A stretch of DNA of 64,000 nt, from positions 496,001-560,000 of the forward strand of contig JAMPIT010000350.1 of assembly GCA_026261815.1 (NCBI GenBank), in the 5' to 3' direction. The position numbers and the translations under genes were made by a program. The notes under the pieces are model-generated. The model was not told where the DNA came from, did no database searches, and saw nothing but the letters and a program-made list of their open reading frames with translations. Within the stretch, counting starts at the first letter, position 1, and every line of letters starts with the position of its first letter. Source of the DNA: Monarcha castaneiventris obscurior (lineage: Eukaryota; Chordata; Aves; Passeriformes; Monarchidae). Shown here piece after piece: positions 24,990 to 36,650 of this stretch.

Positions 24990-27900
24990 CTCAAAGACTT
25001 TTAGAAAATAAAAAGCACATGGTAAAGCATCCTGTAACAAAATACATTTTGTTCACTAAGGTGTGAAATTTCATTGCAGCTGTGAAATATTCTCTATTTA
25101 AATCTCCTGCCTTTATAACAGTCTTGCCAAGTCCAATCACCAGGAGTTCTACAACACAGAGCAAATTGTCAAAACCAAATGTTTTATAACTGGCATCAAA
25201 CTATCAAGGACTTCTCCAACTTACCTGTATACCTAACTAAGTTTCAGTGTTTTGACTGATCATTACAAGTTTCATGACATCTTACAGCTTCAGGTCTAGT
25301 ATATGAGATATCATCTATATAATATGTCTTCTGCAATCAATAAAGATTCCAAAAGAAGCTTGCAGGTCTACGGACCTTGAACTTCAGAGCACTTCAGTAG
25401 TACCAGTGCACTTCAGTAGCACCAGAACACATCCAAATCATTTCAGCAGACATGTATGAATGCCTATGGTGCTCTATCATGCCCACTGTCACCACTCCTA
25501 CTGAAACAGCACCAAACACTATATACTGACTAGCATGTGAGAAAGAAATGAGCCAGTGTACAAAAACCATTGTTAAGAGCACAAATAAAAGAAAATGTTT
25601 ATTTCATGACAAAATTTTGATAAAAATAATTGAAAGGCACCTTAATGGTTAAAGCACATTAATAACTCATTGTATTGAACTAAAGTCCCAAAGGAGAGAG
25701 AACTGTGTCAGCTGCGTGTTTCCTGTTTCAATCTCCAGTTTGGTCAAAAGTCCTGCTTAAAAAGCAGAGAATGTAGCACTTAATAATAGGTTGCCATTGG
25801 GCAAATTTCTTCTCTCATGATATCAAATAGCATTATACTGATGTCTGTTGGACACCAGCCATTCACCTCACGCTTTCAAGTAACAAGTTATTAGAAGTGT
25901 TTTGCCTCTAAAACATGTGTGAATAAACAGAGGTTCCATACCTTTAGAGATTATTTGCTCTTGTCCAGATACTGATATTTAAAATGCTGCATTCAGTTAT
26001 ACTCTATTTTGTAAGAAGTTTTTTGAGGTCACTAAATTATACCAAATATATCTTATTAGGTTAACAGTAATATGCTTGCCTAAAATACTCAGGGAAAAGC
26101 AATCATCACTGGTAATGTACTGAACTCAGGACAGAGAACTTCAATTTGGAAACGCAGTTGCATAATTTTAAGGTCGTTTGGGGCCTACTATGCGTATGCA
26201 TAAAGAAGGCAATATCAAAAAATAACTTAGAAACATGTAATAAATGTATTGTGGAAATAAGAACTTCCAGACTTTCAGGGTTCTAGAACCCATTGTCCTC
26301 TAGAATTTACTCCTACATTTACCAGCTTGCCTGAATAGTAGTCATCGTTTTATTTCAAAGTCCACGTCAGAAAAATATTTCTTCTTTCTCTCCAAAAAAC
26401 TTAAAGTTCCACCATGAAAGACAGACTACCTCAAGAACCAAAGTACCATGACTAAACTATGGCTGACTAGCAGGTTTCTCAGACACGTAAGCATCAAAAC
26501 TTTGAAGTTTACACCATCGATCTTCTAAGGAAAACTTCAGAAAGGGTGAAGAGTCCCAGCTTCACATTCACTTTACTTGAAGCTGTGAATTCCCAGTTAA
26601 TTCACAACCAGGTCTCATAAGCTTCCCATATTTGATTTGATATTTTTACTTGATGACCACTTTTCATGCACTCTATGACACCTGCAGAGTATTCTGAGAC
26701 GTTCTGGGTAAAAAAGAGGGATGAAAATATAATCATCTTATCTTGCCAACAGAGGTCTCTGGTATCCAACAAACAGGGTCTCAGCTCCTTTCTAACCACC
26801 TACTTCCCACCCGCAGCTGTCAACTGCGTGCAATAAAACGACAAGGAGTGGCAGATGGCTTTTGCAGAGTCAGTGCCCCACGGGCAAGAAACAAGAGAAG
26901 GGAAAGTACTTAACCCTGCTACAATGACAAAGACAAAGAAAGGGAGCAAGTTAGGGACAAGAACTTCCACTACAGAGCTGCACATTGTTATTCAGTCTCA
27001 CAGGTCTAGAACATCTTCCCTTTACACCCTGCCCACAGCCCTTGTACTCTTCCCCTTCGTGAAGTAAATGAGGTCGTCTGACTACATTTGCTCCAACTTT
27101 TCCGAGAAATGTGAGGAAAAAAACTTCCTACTGTCAGCTAGGGCACATTCATCACATTAAATATCATGTTGAATAGATCCGTATTTTACAGAAGCTACCA
27201 TACATGAAATAGTATTACATTAGGCAGCTAAGGATTTATTTCTAATTTTGTAAAGAAAAAGGTAGCAGATTAAAGTTAGAATCTTGCTGGTGATCAAAAC
27301 CACTTAAATGCATTTTAGGGGCTGAGGGAGATGAGAAGAACATTTATACACAGCCAGGAAACATTTGTGTTCCTCCTGAGTACAATATGCTTCAAGTTAC
27401 ATTAACTGAAGTACTTGTCTTTACAAAAATAATGGTGATACAGCAGTTTATCATTTGTGTTCTTCAACACATCCAGCTTATAATGAATTAGACATTAGAG
27501 TGAAACACTGTAACAAAGGTGCAATGTGGCAACATTTTTCTTACACATAAACAAAGCTTTTTAGAGGATCAGAGACTGTGATTGACACAAGAACTCCCAC
27601 TCTCACCGGAGCTGATGAGCCTACTCATACAACACCAAAACTGTGGTAAAAAAAACGTTGCTCCTTCTGTTTAATACATCTCACCCATCTCAAGTTCTAG
27701 GAGACACCGGTTTGCTAGATGAAAGCTCAGTGTCAAGATGCACTTGTACTTTTGTACTCAGATATGTGAATAAGTAACACATTGAGAATGCCAGTATTAT
27801 ATTCATACTTCATTTACACCAAAATATACTAATAGCTCTTTTTCAAAGTAATTTTTAGGGATCATGAATTATAAAGCATTGGGCTGGGTAACTACTGCAG

Positions 27901-28126
27901 TGGTGCAATGCCAATATGCTACATTTATACAGCCAGCCTTGAGCAGTTTTGGATGGCATGCAATGTCTTAAAAACCACAGACATGAGTTACGTTCATTCA
28001 CATCATTCTCTTCTACTAGGATTGCAAGTTGTGGAAAGTGAGAAAAAGTAATTTATTGCCTCCTTAACTGGTATTTTAAGCATCCTACTACTAAACTAAC
28101 TAATAAAGAAGCTTACTTCTAGGTCT

Positions 28127-28205
28127 GAAAAAAACAACAAAACCAACAAACCAACCAACCAAAAACAACAACAACAACAAAAAACCCCACCCAAAACCCC
28201 CAACC
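28127..28205. repeat. A/C-rich low-complexity tract
   Basis: This tract is a mix of AAC, AACC and AAACCCC units, a degenerate microsatellite of a kind common in bird genomes. Confidence 0.8.
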
Positions 28206-29156
28206 CTTTTCTCTTATGGTAACAAGCTCAAAGGTAACATACCTAAGTAACTTGCTTTACATTTGATGGTGAAGATGTGCTTGAAAGAGATTGTGCAGTA
28301 GTTAAGGCACCTACCTACATATTGACTCAATTTGCCACTTACTCATATTAAATGCTACTAGACCACTTAATGAACTTGATAAAAGCATCCACCTAAAGTA
28401 GTTGTAAATATAAAGGCGGTAAATAAGTATTTAGTATCTCGATTTTTCAGGAACATCAGGTAAAGCTTTCGGTCCAAGGTCAGATTAATGGGGACAGCCA
28501 TCAAGAAAGGAAGTCAAACAATCAAAACCTCTTCAACAATCCGAAATGTAATTGTGGCTTTTCAACTTCTTACCAGCCAAAAGAAAAAGTCAGGAGCTCC
28601 TATTCCTTCAAGTCGAGCTCTAAAATTGTTTGAAGCAAACAGCAGCTTATTTATGCAGCAGACACGAGAAGCGCTTGTGAACATGAAAGCGCCCAGCTTT
28701 CAAGGGCTTTTTGTTCGCCGCCCTCCGGGGCGTAGAGCAGCCACTCCAGGGCTGCCGAGACCTGCAGAAGGCACCGGCGGCCGCCGCGGCTCCGTGGCTG
28801 CGCCGTGCCCCGCGTACCCAGCGCGGCCCGCCTGGGGCACGGCGGCGGCTCGCAGCGGCACAGCCGCGGCCAGGAAGGGGCCCGGCGGAGCCCCCCGGCC
28901 CCGCGCTGCCCCGCAGCCTGCGCTTCCCGCGGAGCTCCCTGCCATCACCGCCCCGGGGAGCTGCGGGCCCTCGGGGCGGGCAGCGCTGCCGGGGCGCTCT
29001 CGGGGCAGCGGTGCCCGGCCAGCCCGCGGTGCCCGGGGGGCGGCGGGGGAGCCGCAGGGAGGGAGCCCCGGGCGCGGAGGCTCCGCTGCCTCCCCCCGCG
29101 GCCGCCCCGCTCCGGGCAGAGGGGCTCGGGCCCGCCCGGATGTCGCACGCACCCAC

Positions 29157-29270
29157 CTGCCACGCCGCGGGCTGCCCGCCCCGGCCCCGGCCCCGGCCCC
29201 GGCCGCACCAGCAGCGCTCTGCCCGCCGCCACCGCCGCCAGAGCCTCCCGCCCGGCGCCCTCCCCGTCGT
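29157..29270 (-). ncRNA. TNFRSF19: Predicted non-coding exon 1 (5'UTR) of TNFRSF19, start approximate
   Basis: The 3' boundary is the only strong splice donor in the right place: GGCAG|GTGGGTGCG on the minus strand, exon ending at 29157. The 5' end at about 29270 is a guess from the CCAAT and GC boxes. The segment contains no ATG on the minus strand, as suits a leader. It holds four GGGGCC units 22-47 bases upstream of the donor. Mammalian TNFRSF19 also has a non-coding first exon, which supports the arrangement. This is a 5'UTR exon, not an independent RNA gene. Confidence 0.5.
29179..29204 (-). repeat. GGGGCC hexanucleotide repeat, four units
   Basis: The plus strand carries four CCCCGG/GGCCCC units, so the minus-strand transcript would carry GGGGCC four times followed by GGGGCGGG. 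Four or more G-runs with 2-base spacers fit a G-quadruplex motif. Confidence 0.85.
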
Positions 29271-29306
29271 CCCGGCAACGCCGCGCCGCTCCCGCCCCGC
29301 CCCGGG

Positions 29307-29322
29307 GCCGTCAGCTGACGGC
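29307..29322. promoter_or_regulatory. 16-bp perfect palindrome with CAGCTG core
   Basis: GCCGTCAGCTGACGGC is its own reverse complement. It contains a CAGCTG E-box and TGACG half-sites in both directions, which resemble binding sites for bHLH and CREB/ATF-type factors. It lies between the inverted CCAAT box and the GC boxes of the predicted promoter. Confidence 0.7.
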
Positions 29323-29340
29323 GGGCAGCCAATGTGCCGC

Positions 29341-29832
29341 GGGATGGATGGAGGGATGGAGGGATGGAGAGGTGGAGGGATGGAGGGAGGGATGGATGGA
29401 TGGATGGAGGGATGGATGGAGGGATAGATGGAGGGATGGAGGGAGGGATGGAGGGATGGATGGAGGGATGGATGGAGGGATGGATGGATGGAGGGATGGA
29501 TGGAGGGAGGGAGGGATGGAGGGATGGATGGAGGGAGGGAGGGATGGATGGATGAATGGACAGACGGATGGATGCATGGATGGATGAATGGACAGACGGA
29601 TGGATGCATGGATGGACGGATGGATGGACAGATGGATGCATGGATGGATGCATGGAGGATGGATGGATGCATGGATGGATGGACGGACGGAGTGAGGGAG
29701 GGAGGGATGGATGGATGGATGGATGGGTGGATGGATGGATGGATGCATGGATGGAGGGAGGGAGGGAGGGAGGGATGTATGTATGTATGTATGTATGGAT
29801 GGATGGATGGATGGAGGGAGGGAGGGAGGGAG

Positions 29833-29866
<34 letters not shown>

Positions 29867-30206
29867 ATGGATGGAGGGATGGATGGATGGAGGGATGGAT
29901 GGAGGGATGGATGGAGGGAGGGAGGGAGGGAGGGAGGGATGTATGGATGTATGGATGGATGGATGGAGGGAGGGAGGGAGGGATGGAGGGATGGATGGAT
30001 GGATGGATGGAGGGATGGATGGATGGATGGATGGATGGATGGATGGATGGATGGATGGATGGATGGATGGATGGACGGATGGAGGGGTGGATGGACGGAC
30101 GGACAGACAGATGGATGGAGGGAGGGAGGGATGGATGGATGGATGGATGGATGGATGGATGGATGGATGGATGGATGGATGGATGGATAGATGGACTCAT
30201 GGATGG
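29341..30206. repeat. GGAT/GGAG tetranucleotide array (about 865 bp)
   Basis: This is a long, imperfect array dominated by GGAT with blocks of GGAG, GGAC, GCAT, GAAT and a GTAT block (about 29777-29797). All plus-strand units keep a purine-rich strand. Because the unit pattern lacks stops, open frames of up to 283 codons appear on the plus strand (MDGW-type) and longer ones on the minus strand (HPSI-type). These are artefacts. The longest minus-strand frame simply runs from the repeat into the CpG island. GGAGGGAGGGAGGG runs can form G-quadruplexes. Confidence 0.97.
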
Positions 30207-33200
30207 CATGCATGCACACACTGGATGTCCGCACTGGCAGGGCGTGAGTGGGGTTGTCTGCCTCGTAGTAGTGGTGTGAAGCCAGGGTGAATCACAAGTG
30301 AGGCGCTGGTGTCTTTTTTATCCCACCAGGAGGACAGGATAGCAGAGCACCCCTGTGCCCACCCCTGCCTCCAGAGGCTGCCCGGGCTTTGGGGTCTGCA
30401 GCCTTGGCATTGCTGATTCCCCTCAGACAGAGTTCAGCTTATGGCTGCTGGGCTGTTTTAAAGGGACTGGCCCTTGGCCACTGCTCAAGGGAGTGTAGGA
30501 TGAGTCCTCGTAAGTCAACAAAGCCCTTTCCACCTATCTTGCCCAAAAAGCATAATGGAGGTTTTCTGACAACACACTGCGAATTCTCCTTTCTGCGAAC
30601 TCTTCTTTCTGCAAACCCTCCTTTCCAAAGTACTTGAGTAGCTTGTCATTCCTGCTAGCTCAGAGCCTGAAATATTTTATCTATTCAGCAGGTAACAAGT
30701 TACCCAGCTGTAAGCACAGTGTCCATACCAAATGCCAGTATCCATGGAGAAATGGAGAAGCCCTTCACGGGTGGTAAGCTGTTCACAGTCACTAGATTGG
30801 GTGTTACTGCTACTTACTTCGAAACAAATTAGGAGATTTCCTGAAGTTAGTGATGCTCCAACATTGGTGAAACCGATCTTGGGGACCTTGGTAAAAGTAC
30901 TGCTGCTGCAGGGATTTTGGGTCGTTAGTTTTACTTCTAATGAAAAGGTTAACGATCCACTTACAGTCTAGACAATTGTATGGACACACAAGGGATGTAG
31001 TTAGGCTCTGGAAAAGTGAACAAATGCTTATACTTGGTGATAAAGCATTTTCAAATAAACAGAATTTTTGGAGCTCCTCACAGATAAAACTTTGAAGATC
31101 ACCAGCCATATGGGCTTCTCTAAAAACAAGGAGTGCTTATTGAAATCCAGCAAGATGTATGCAAAGAGGGAAATGATTGCTGCAAAACTAGTTGTTTTCA
31201 ATTATAAAACCCAAACAACTCAGAGTGTGCAGGGGTTTTCATGTAATTATCTTCTAAAGGGCCTTCAAAGAGGAGTTTTCCTTCAGGACCCTTGCCAGGA
31301 GGAGCTCTGGAAGAGGCTGGAATTTCAGTGAGGAATGGCATACTGCAGCACAGCAGCAGTGCATCTGTTGTGAACAGCAGCTGCTGCACAGCACTGAGCA
31401 TTGTACACGGTCTCACTATTTACAGACAACCTTTTGTATGTTATCTGTTTTCTGGAGTCACCAGTAAAACTATTGCGTGAGGTTTTCTCAGTAGAATCAT
31501 CATATATGTTTCAGATACTTGTTTTAAAGTAGTATAGTTACACAAAGGTATTAAAATACCCCAGAGTTCTTGAAGTGTTGACTAAACACTGAGCATTACC
31601 ATATAAAGAAACATTAAGACTTTAATCAGACAGTGGGTTACTATGCTAATGAACTAAGAGCAACGTGTTGTCTGTGACTGAAACTTAAGCATTCAAGTCC
31701 CTGTCGTAGCATGTAAAATCTTTCCTCTGAATGTACAATGGATGAGTTAGTTCCATTCATCTTTGAAAGATGTTGAAAATTGCAGTGTTTATTTTGTTTT
31801 AAATCAGGATGCCTCTCAGGAAACTGAAGAAGTGAATTGTTAGAGGAACTAGTACAAAGATTCTCACTACAACAGAGAAAACAAAAAAGAAATATTTGGA
31901 AAGCAGTTTCAGCTGACCCCTTTGATAAGACTAAGTTGCGTGACATATCTGATGTGAAAGCAGAAATTGTACAGCAATAGGAAGTTGTTATCTCCATATC
32001 TCAAATGCTAACACAGTTCCCCCAGTCAACTGTGAGATAGATCTACTCTTGTTGTGACAGCTGTTGGAAACTGATGTCAGTATAACTGTGCAATGTCTTT
32101 TGATAATCTTAACTATTACAAACCTTAAAATATGTTTATGATGTTATCTAAGACACCGTGTTTGGAAATGCCTCTATTTATAATCAGAAATTGCTCAAGC
32201 TATTTTAATAAATAAATTATGTACTTGTGAGTTTCCTAGTCAGATTTGCTTGAAAAAGCATTGTGAACTTTTTGTTTCTGAAGGCTTAAGCCTGAGGATT
32301 AATTAATGTTTATACAGCTCTTAGTAAAAGCAAAGTTACTAGTGCCAAGAATTATTACTATTTAATCTTTCAAAGTCAGATCAATGACAGGCTAAACTGT
32401 CAGAGAACTGTTATTTAAAACAACAAAAATGCTGAAAATCCTCTTCCCACCATGCTTGAATGTGTTAAAGTGTGCTTTCATTTCAGCCTCACTTACATAC
32501 AGACGAGCAAAGATATTTTTCAGTTTAATTGGGTTGACGCCCATCTTTGTTTAAGTATCTGAGGAGATTACCTAAAATCCTAGGGACTTTTTACAAAATG
32601 AAAAAAAAAAAGCTTTGTTTCTTAAATGCATTTTCAGGGCCCAAATGTTGCAAATAATTATATATGCAAATCCTACTCTACAGTGTAATCTATCTGCTTA
32701 ACCAGTGTTACTTCTGTGGGCAACTTCACCCATTTGTGTGATGGGTCAGATCCTTGTAGTGATAGTTTAATTGTATTAGGCTTGCATAGCAATTTTAGCT
32801 TCTGAGGAAAAAGTATCCTTGCATTTTTTTTTAAATTTGCTTCTCTTTCTGCTTTACACCAGAAAATCAGAAAATAAATGTACATATTGGAAAACAAGCA
32901 TCAAACAAGAGGGGACAGGAAAGGCAGAGAAGCTCATCAGTGAAGCATAGAATTAATAAATAAAGCCATCTTTTCTGAGGTACAGGAACATGTTTTAGTA
33001 CATCACTGTTACTTTGGGAGAAATACTAAATTTTGCTCTCGCTGTGCCTTAAATGATATTCTTCCTTGACAGCTATACACGTATTATTCATACAGTGCTA
33101 ATTACTTATAACTGACTTGTTAAGTAAGAATATGAATTAATTGGTGGCATAGAAAACTAAATGATACCAAGTCAGGCCTAGTTAATCTATGTCTGGCATA

Positions 33201-36200
33201 TTATCTCTTGATATTCAGTAAACTGAAATTTTATATATACAAATACAGTTTTAATTAGAAGAAACAAATTTTGCAGACTGACTAATGAAAGCTAACTACA
33301 TTTATCTGGAAGTGTTGATAACTTGATCTTGCTCAGATGCAAGCAGACTGCTAAAATTTGGGTTTGCATGTTGCACTATGGAGCATACTGAAATATGAAC
33401 ATTTTGAGGGTCCTGTGGACTGGTAGACCTCTCAAAGAATAGTTCTCAAGCAGTGCTTAACAGCTATTATTTATGCTGACTTTTAGTTGTAATTTATTAA
33501 TAAACGTAGTTAAGATTTGTATACACTTAAATTTAGACTTAAGAGTATGTAAGTCAGTATTTCAGAAGATCTTACTAGCCACCATTAAGACTAGATCTTC
33601 AAAGACCTCAGTGTCTGGAATGTTTGCAAGTCTGGTCCCAATTATGGGTTCTAAGTTCTTCTGAAAATCTAAATTATATTTAAATACTACAGAAGGAGTT
33701 TGAGTCTTATTTTAACAGTCTGACTCCAGCTGCAGGCACAGAATACTCATGGATTTGGCCCAAACTCACATGAAGATCTGGCCCTTTAAAATTGCAAACG
33801 TATGAATAACCCTAAATCTTCAAAAGATTTTTCCCTTGCAATGAATTTCTGGAGTAGATGTCTTAAAATTTCTTCAACACAATACTGTTCATAAATATGA
33901 ATTTGACGAACAGAATACAAAACCCTGTGAATGGAAACTGCATCACTAAAAAGCAGCAAAACTTCGATGAAGTTCAGCAAAACCAGCTGTTGTCTCTAGA
34001 TAAACCTAAGACTTCTTTAATATATCTATCAACATTCCTTAGAGGAATCTTCTACCATCAGGCTAAAATGTTACTTTTATTTTCAAGTTTTCATGTGGTA
34101 CAGCTGAACTATCATCTCTTCAATCTTAATCTTAAAATAAAACCATTTTCTTTTGTGTATAAGGATGTCCTGTTTATAAATTTAGTTCTGATAACTTGTG
34201 GAAGTGGAGCCTTTTTTCATTTCAAGTATGGAACTATTAGGCTTGAAAGTGTTGTTTGAAGAAGACACAGTATAATAAATGCACTGAGAGCAAAGACAAT
34301 ATTACTGTGTGTAGGACATATGGTTGGTCTTTCCTTAGAAAAGAAATACTCCCCTGAGTCAAGTAATACATGTATTCAAATATAAATTTACAAAATTATG
34401 GACAGTAAGAATGAGCAGTGCAACCCAAAATCGTATGTATCCCCAAAGCATTGAAAAATACTGGGGTTTGCTTCAGTTTCCTGTATATTATTCTAGGTAG
34501 TCTGGTCTCAATATAATTCTGCCCAAGAGCTGCAAATAAAATGCTGCATAAATTACAAACAATCTTTTGAACTTTGTACACACAATGATGTGTAGTATTA
34601 TTGGTCATGTGAACTTTATAATTTCTTAAAATCTTGCAACACAAAACTGAAAAAAAAGACAAAATTCAGTACCTGTTATCTGATGAAGTTTTCCAGTGCC
34701 AGACTTTCTGCAGCTTAATTTCACACCGCCAGAGCTTCTGTATTAAATGCTTTAACCTCCTTAAAAAAAAAAAAAAAAAAGAACAAGAAGAAGAAAAAAA
34801 AAGTATGTCAGCACAAGCCCAGACGAAACTCCAAATCCGGGAAAATAAAATTAACCATGCAGATCAAAGGCAGACGAGCACTGAGACCAAATGCCTGTAA
34901 TCTGATCAGTGATCAGTTGCCGTACATCAAAGGCAATGCTTTGGCGAGGAAAAAGAGCTCCTTTTCCAGCAGGTAGTAGCACTCTTAATTTCTGCCTTTC
35001 AGTATTCTGCACTAGCTCTTTCCCCCCGTTCCTTGCTTGTGCTGGGAGAATGCACACGATTCTGAAATGCTTGGGGTTGAGTGGCTGGATCTGTAGCTTT
35101 TGAGTTCCCAAGCTGTGTTGTGGATTGTGTGTTGGAAGCTTTCCCCAGTGCCAGCGGGTTCCGCTTTATCCCTTTCATCTCGCTGAGCTGCAGATCCCAT
35201 GACATCATTCAATGCTGTGGGACTGGTTAGAGAGCTGTAATACAGCCTGTGGGGGAATGCAGCTAAAGAGCAGCAAGAGTTTGCATGATTTCTAATCAGG
35301 TTAGTCCATTGTAACAAACCCAAGGCTCACTTCAAAGTCTTCACTACGTTTCAGTTTCCTCCCGAGAAGGGAGAATAGTGTAGCTGTAAAGTTTTCTTAA
35401 AAAGATGCTTTATAATTTTGTCTGCAAAAGGGAGTTAAAATTTTCCATTAAGTTCTGAAAGTCAAACATGAAGGTCGGTGTTCCAGGCAGCTGTAAGACC
35501 TGAGAGAAAACTACTTTTTTTTGTCCCTTTGTCGAGATTTGGAGCAGAGAAAATGGTGTATTTTGCACACTGGCACTGGTTTTTTGCACTGGCAAAACCA
35601 CGCACAATAAAGCATGCTCTTAGTCCCTGGCTCACGTCCTCCCTGCTGCTTACTGTAAGGCCTTTTGCAAATCATTTTATTTGAGCCTGATTCATCTGTG
35701 GCTCATGATTCCTTTACATAAATAAGCTGTGAAGCTTCCATAAGTAACTCGCAGAAGTATATTTTGGTGCAAGGGCATTTTTTAGCTAAAGTAGATTTGA
35801 AGTGGTCACCATCGCGCTTCTGCAGAGGGAGGCTTTTGGGGGGCATGAAAGTACACGCACAGACATTCTCTGTGCTGCTGCAGTTCCAAGTCACGAGGAT
35901 TGCAGGAGGGTACTGTGAAGCCCAGGCAAGTAGGGGAATCCTCAAAGCTGCTGTGACTTTCTGTCTTGCAGTGCAGAGGAAAGGCAGAAGAAATGTCCTG
36001 CTGAATTTCATATTCTGTGATCTGAGGCTAAGTTAGCTTTTGGCACAGAGGTTAATTCAGCCCTCTGCCCTTCAGCTATCAATAAAACATACAAATATCA
36101 AGCAGGATGGCTTTTAGGATAATCAGCCATATTGAAGATGTCAGCGAAGTTCCCATCCACGTATACCCCATACTTCGGGCATACCACACGTGCAGATGAA

Positions 36201-36279
36201 AGTGATACGAGCCTGTCAACTCATGCAAATATTTGCACACCGAGTAACCGAGAATTCATTTAAAAGGCAAAGGTAAAAA
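30207..36279. other. Non-coding stretch upstream of TNFRSF19
   Basis: No exon was recognised. The first 500 bases (to about 30620) remain fairly GC-rich and then fall to ordinary AT-rich sequence. There is an 18-base A-run at 34763-34780 continued by AAGAAG-type sequence to 34802. The zone 34870-35330 is less AT-rich, with several overlapping short frames and a TGACATCA CRE-like site near 35200, but it has no recognisable product. The 120-codon frame at 33897-34259 (plus) has no known domain and looks like chance. Confidence 0.6.
34763..34802. repeat. Poly-A / AAG simple repeat
   Basis: An 18-base A-run is followed by GAAC and AAGAAG units. No retroposon body or target-site duplication was recognised beside it. 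Confidence 0.85.
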
Positions 36280-36650
36280 GAGGCAATATGCTAGACACGG
36301 TTGCCTTAAGCGCTGGAACAAAAGCAACCAATGGGCGGATAATGGCTCCTGGATAGTGGAGCTCGGGAGCGATGAGTGTCTGCTAGAGGTCCCTCGTTCT
36401 GCTCCCGGCGTGGGGCTGCAGCCGCCTCCCTGTGGGCGCTTGTCCCCCGCTCCTCGCCTTCCTTGGGCCGCTCCCGGGGACCGTGCTCCCGCCGCTCTCG
36501 GTGGGATAGGGAGCCTTCTGCTGGTGGGATGGAGCACTGTGGGCAGCGCAGGGCCGGCCAGGAGCGCTCTGCTCCCCGGAGAGGGCGAAGAACGCTTCCA
36601 GAAAGACTCGAGAACCTTACAAATGTTCTGTAGAATGGTGCTGTAAAATG
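36280..36650 (+). promoter_or_regulatory. Small CpG-rich cluster, possible second promoter
   Basis: This GC- and CpG-rich patch in AT-rich DNA has CCAAT immediately followed by GGGCGG (36328-36338). The richest part (36370-36600) follows to the right, which suits a plus-strand start near 36390-36420. Candidate donors downstream on the plus strand are CAG|GTACAA at 36747/36748 and CAG|GTAGAC at 36788/36789. It could start a divergent long non-coding RNA, a distant 5' exon of the gene to the right (SACS is the neighbour in human), or an alternative TNFRSF19 leader. Chance GC enrichment is also possible. The open frames (for example 96 codons at 36356-36646) have no recognised domain. Confidence 0.4.

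Larger units (their letters stand above)
21820..29156 (-). other. Predicted TNFRSF19 intron 1 (about 7.3 kb)
   Basis: This sequence lies between the predicted non-coding exon 1 donor and the exon 2 acceptor. It is AT-rich, with two adjacent perfect tandem duplications (24782-24835 and 24876-24989) and an A/C-rich simple-repeat tract at 28127-28205. The right end enters the CpG island. Short open frames within it have no recognised domain. No CR1 fragment was recognised. Confidence 0.6.
8072..29270 (-). other. TNFRSF19: TNFRSF19 (TROY) gene, 5' portion, minus strand
   Basis: Gene-level entry. TNFRSF19/TROY is a type I membrane receptor of the TNF-receptor superfamily that signals through TRAF proteins and can act as a Nogo-receptor co-receptor. 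Four coding exons join without a frame break (intron phases 0, 0, 2, 1). The product runs from signal peptide through the cysteine-rich ectodomain to a cysteine just outside the membrane region. Diagnostic stretches such as GFGYGEDAQC, RFKEDWGFQKCKPCLDC and MECVPCGDPPPPYEPHC are those I know from vertebrate TROY, so the assignment is strong. The transmembrane segment, cytoplasmic tail and 3'UTR are not in the window. The 5' limit (about 29270) is inferred from promoter features, not from transcript data. The other outer limit given here is simply the last exon I could find. Confidence 0.93.
28690..29340 (-). promoter_or_regulatory. CpG-island promoter region, predicted TNFRSF19 promoter
   Basis: This is about 650 bp of very GC- and CpG-rich sequence in an AT-rich surround. 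Read on the minus strand the right-hand end is laid out like a TATA-less promoter. It has an inverted CCAAT box (CCAAT on the plus strand at 29329-29333), then a 16-bp palindrome (29307-29322), then GC boxes of the GGGGCGGGGCGGG type (about 29292-29305). A short GC-rich leader and a GTGGGT splice donor at 29156 follow. It lies 7.3 kb upstream of the first coding exon of TNFRSF19. CpG islands can fire in both directions, so an antisense or divergent transcript is possible. Open frames of 200 or more codons inside it (for example 28488-29318 plus) reflect the lack of stop codons in GC-rich DNA. Confidence 0.75.

Noticed and set aside
28450..28492. Minus-strand ATG GCT GTC frame of about 44 codons, considered as an alternative first coding exon
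   Set aside because: It has no hydrophobic core and no donor in a useful phase. It ends in a stop without joining to the TROY frame.
28488..29427. Proline/alanine/arginine-rich frames of 238-276 codons in the CpG island
   Set aside because: GC-rich DNA has few stops, and several overlapping frames are open at once. None has a recognisable domain.
28647..30234. Very long open frames (up to 524 codons) rich in HPSI or MDGW repeats
   Set aside because: They are translations of the GGAT/GGAG array, one running on into the CpG island. They occur on both strands and in several frames, as a stop-free tetranucleotide repeat must produce. There is no start, splice or domain support.
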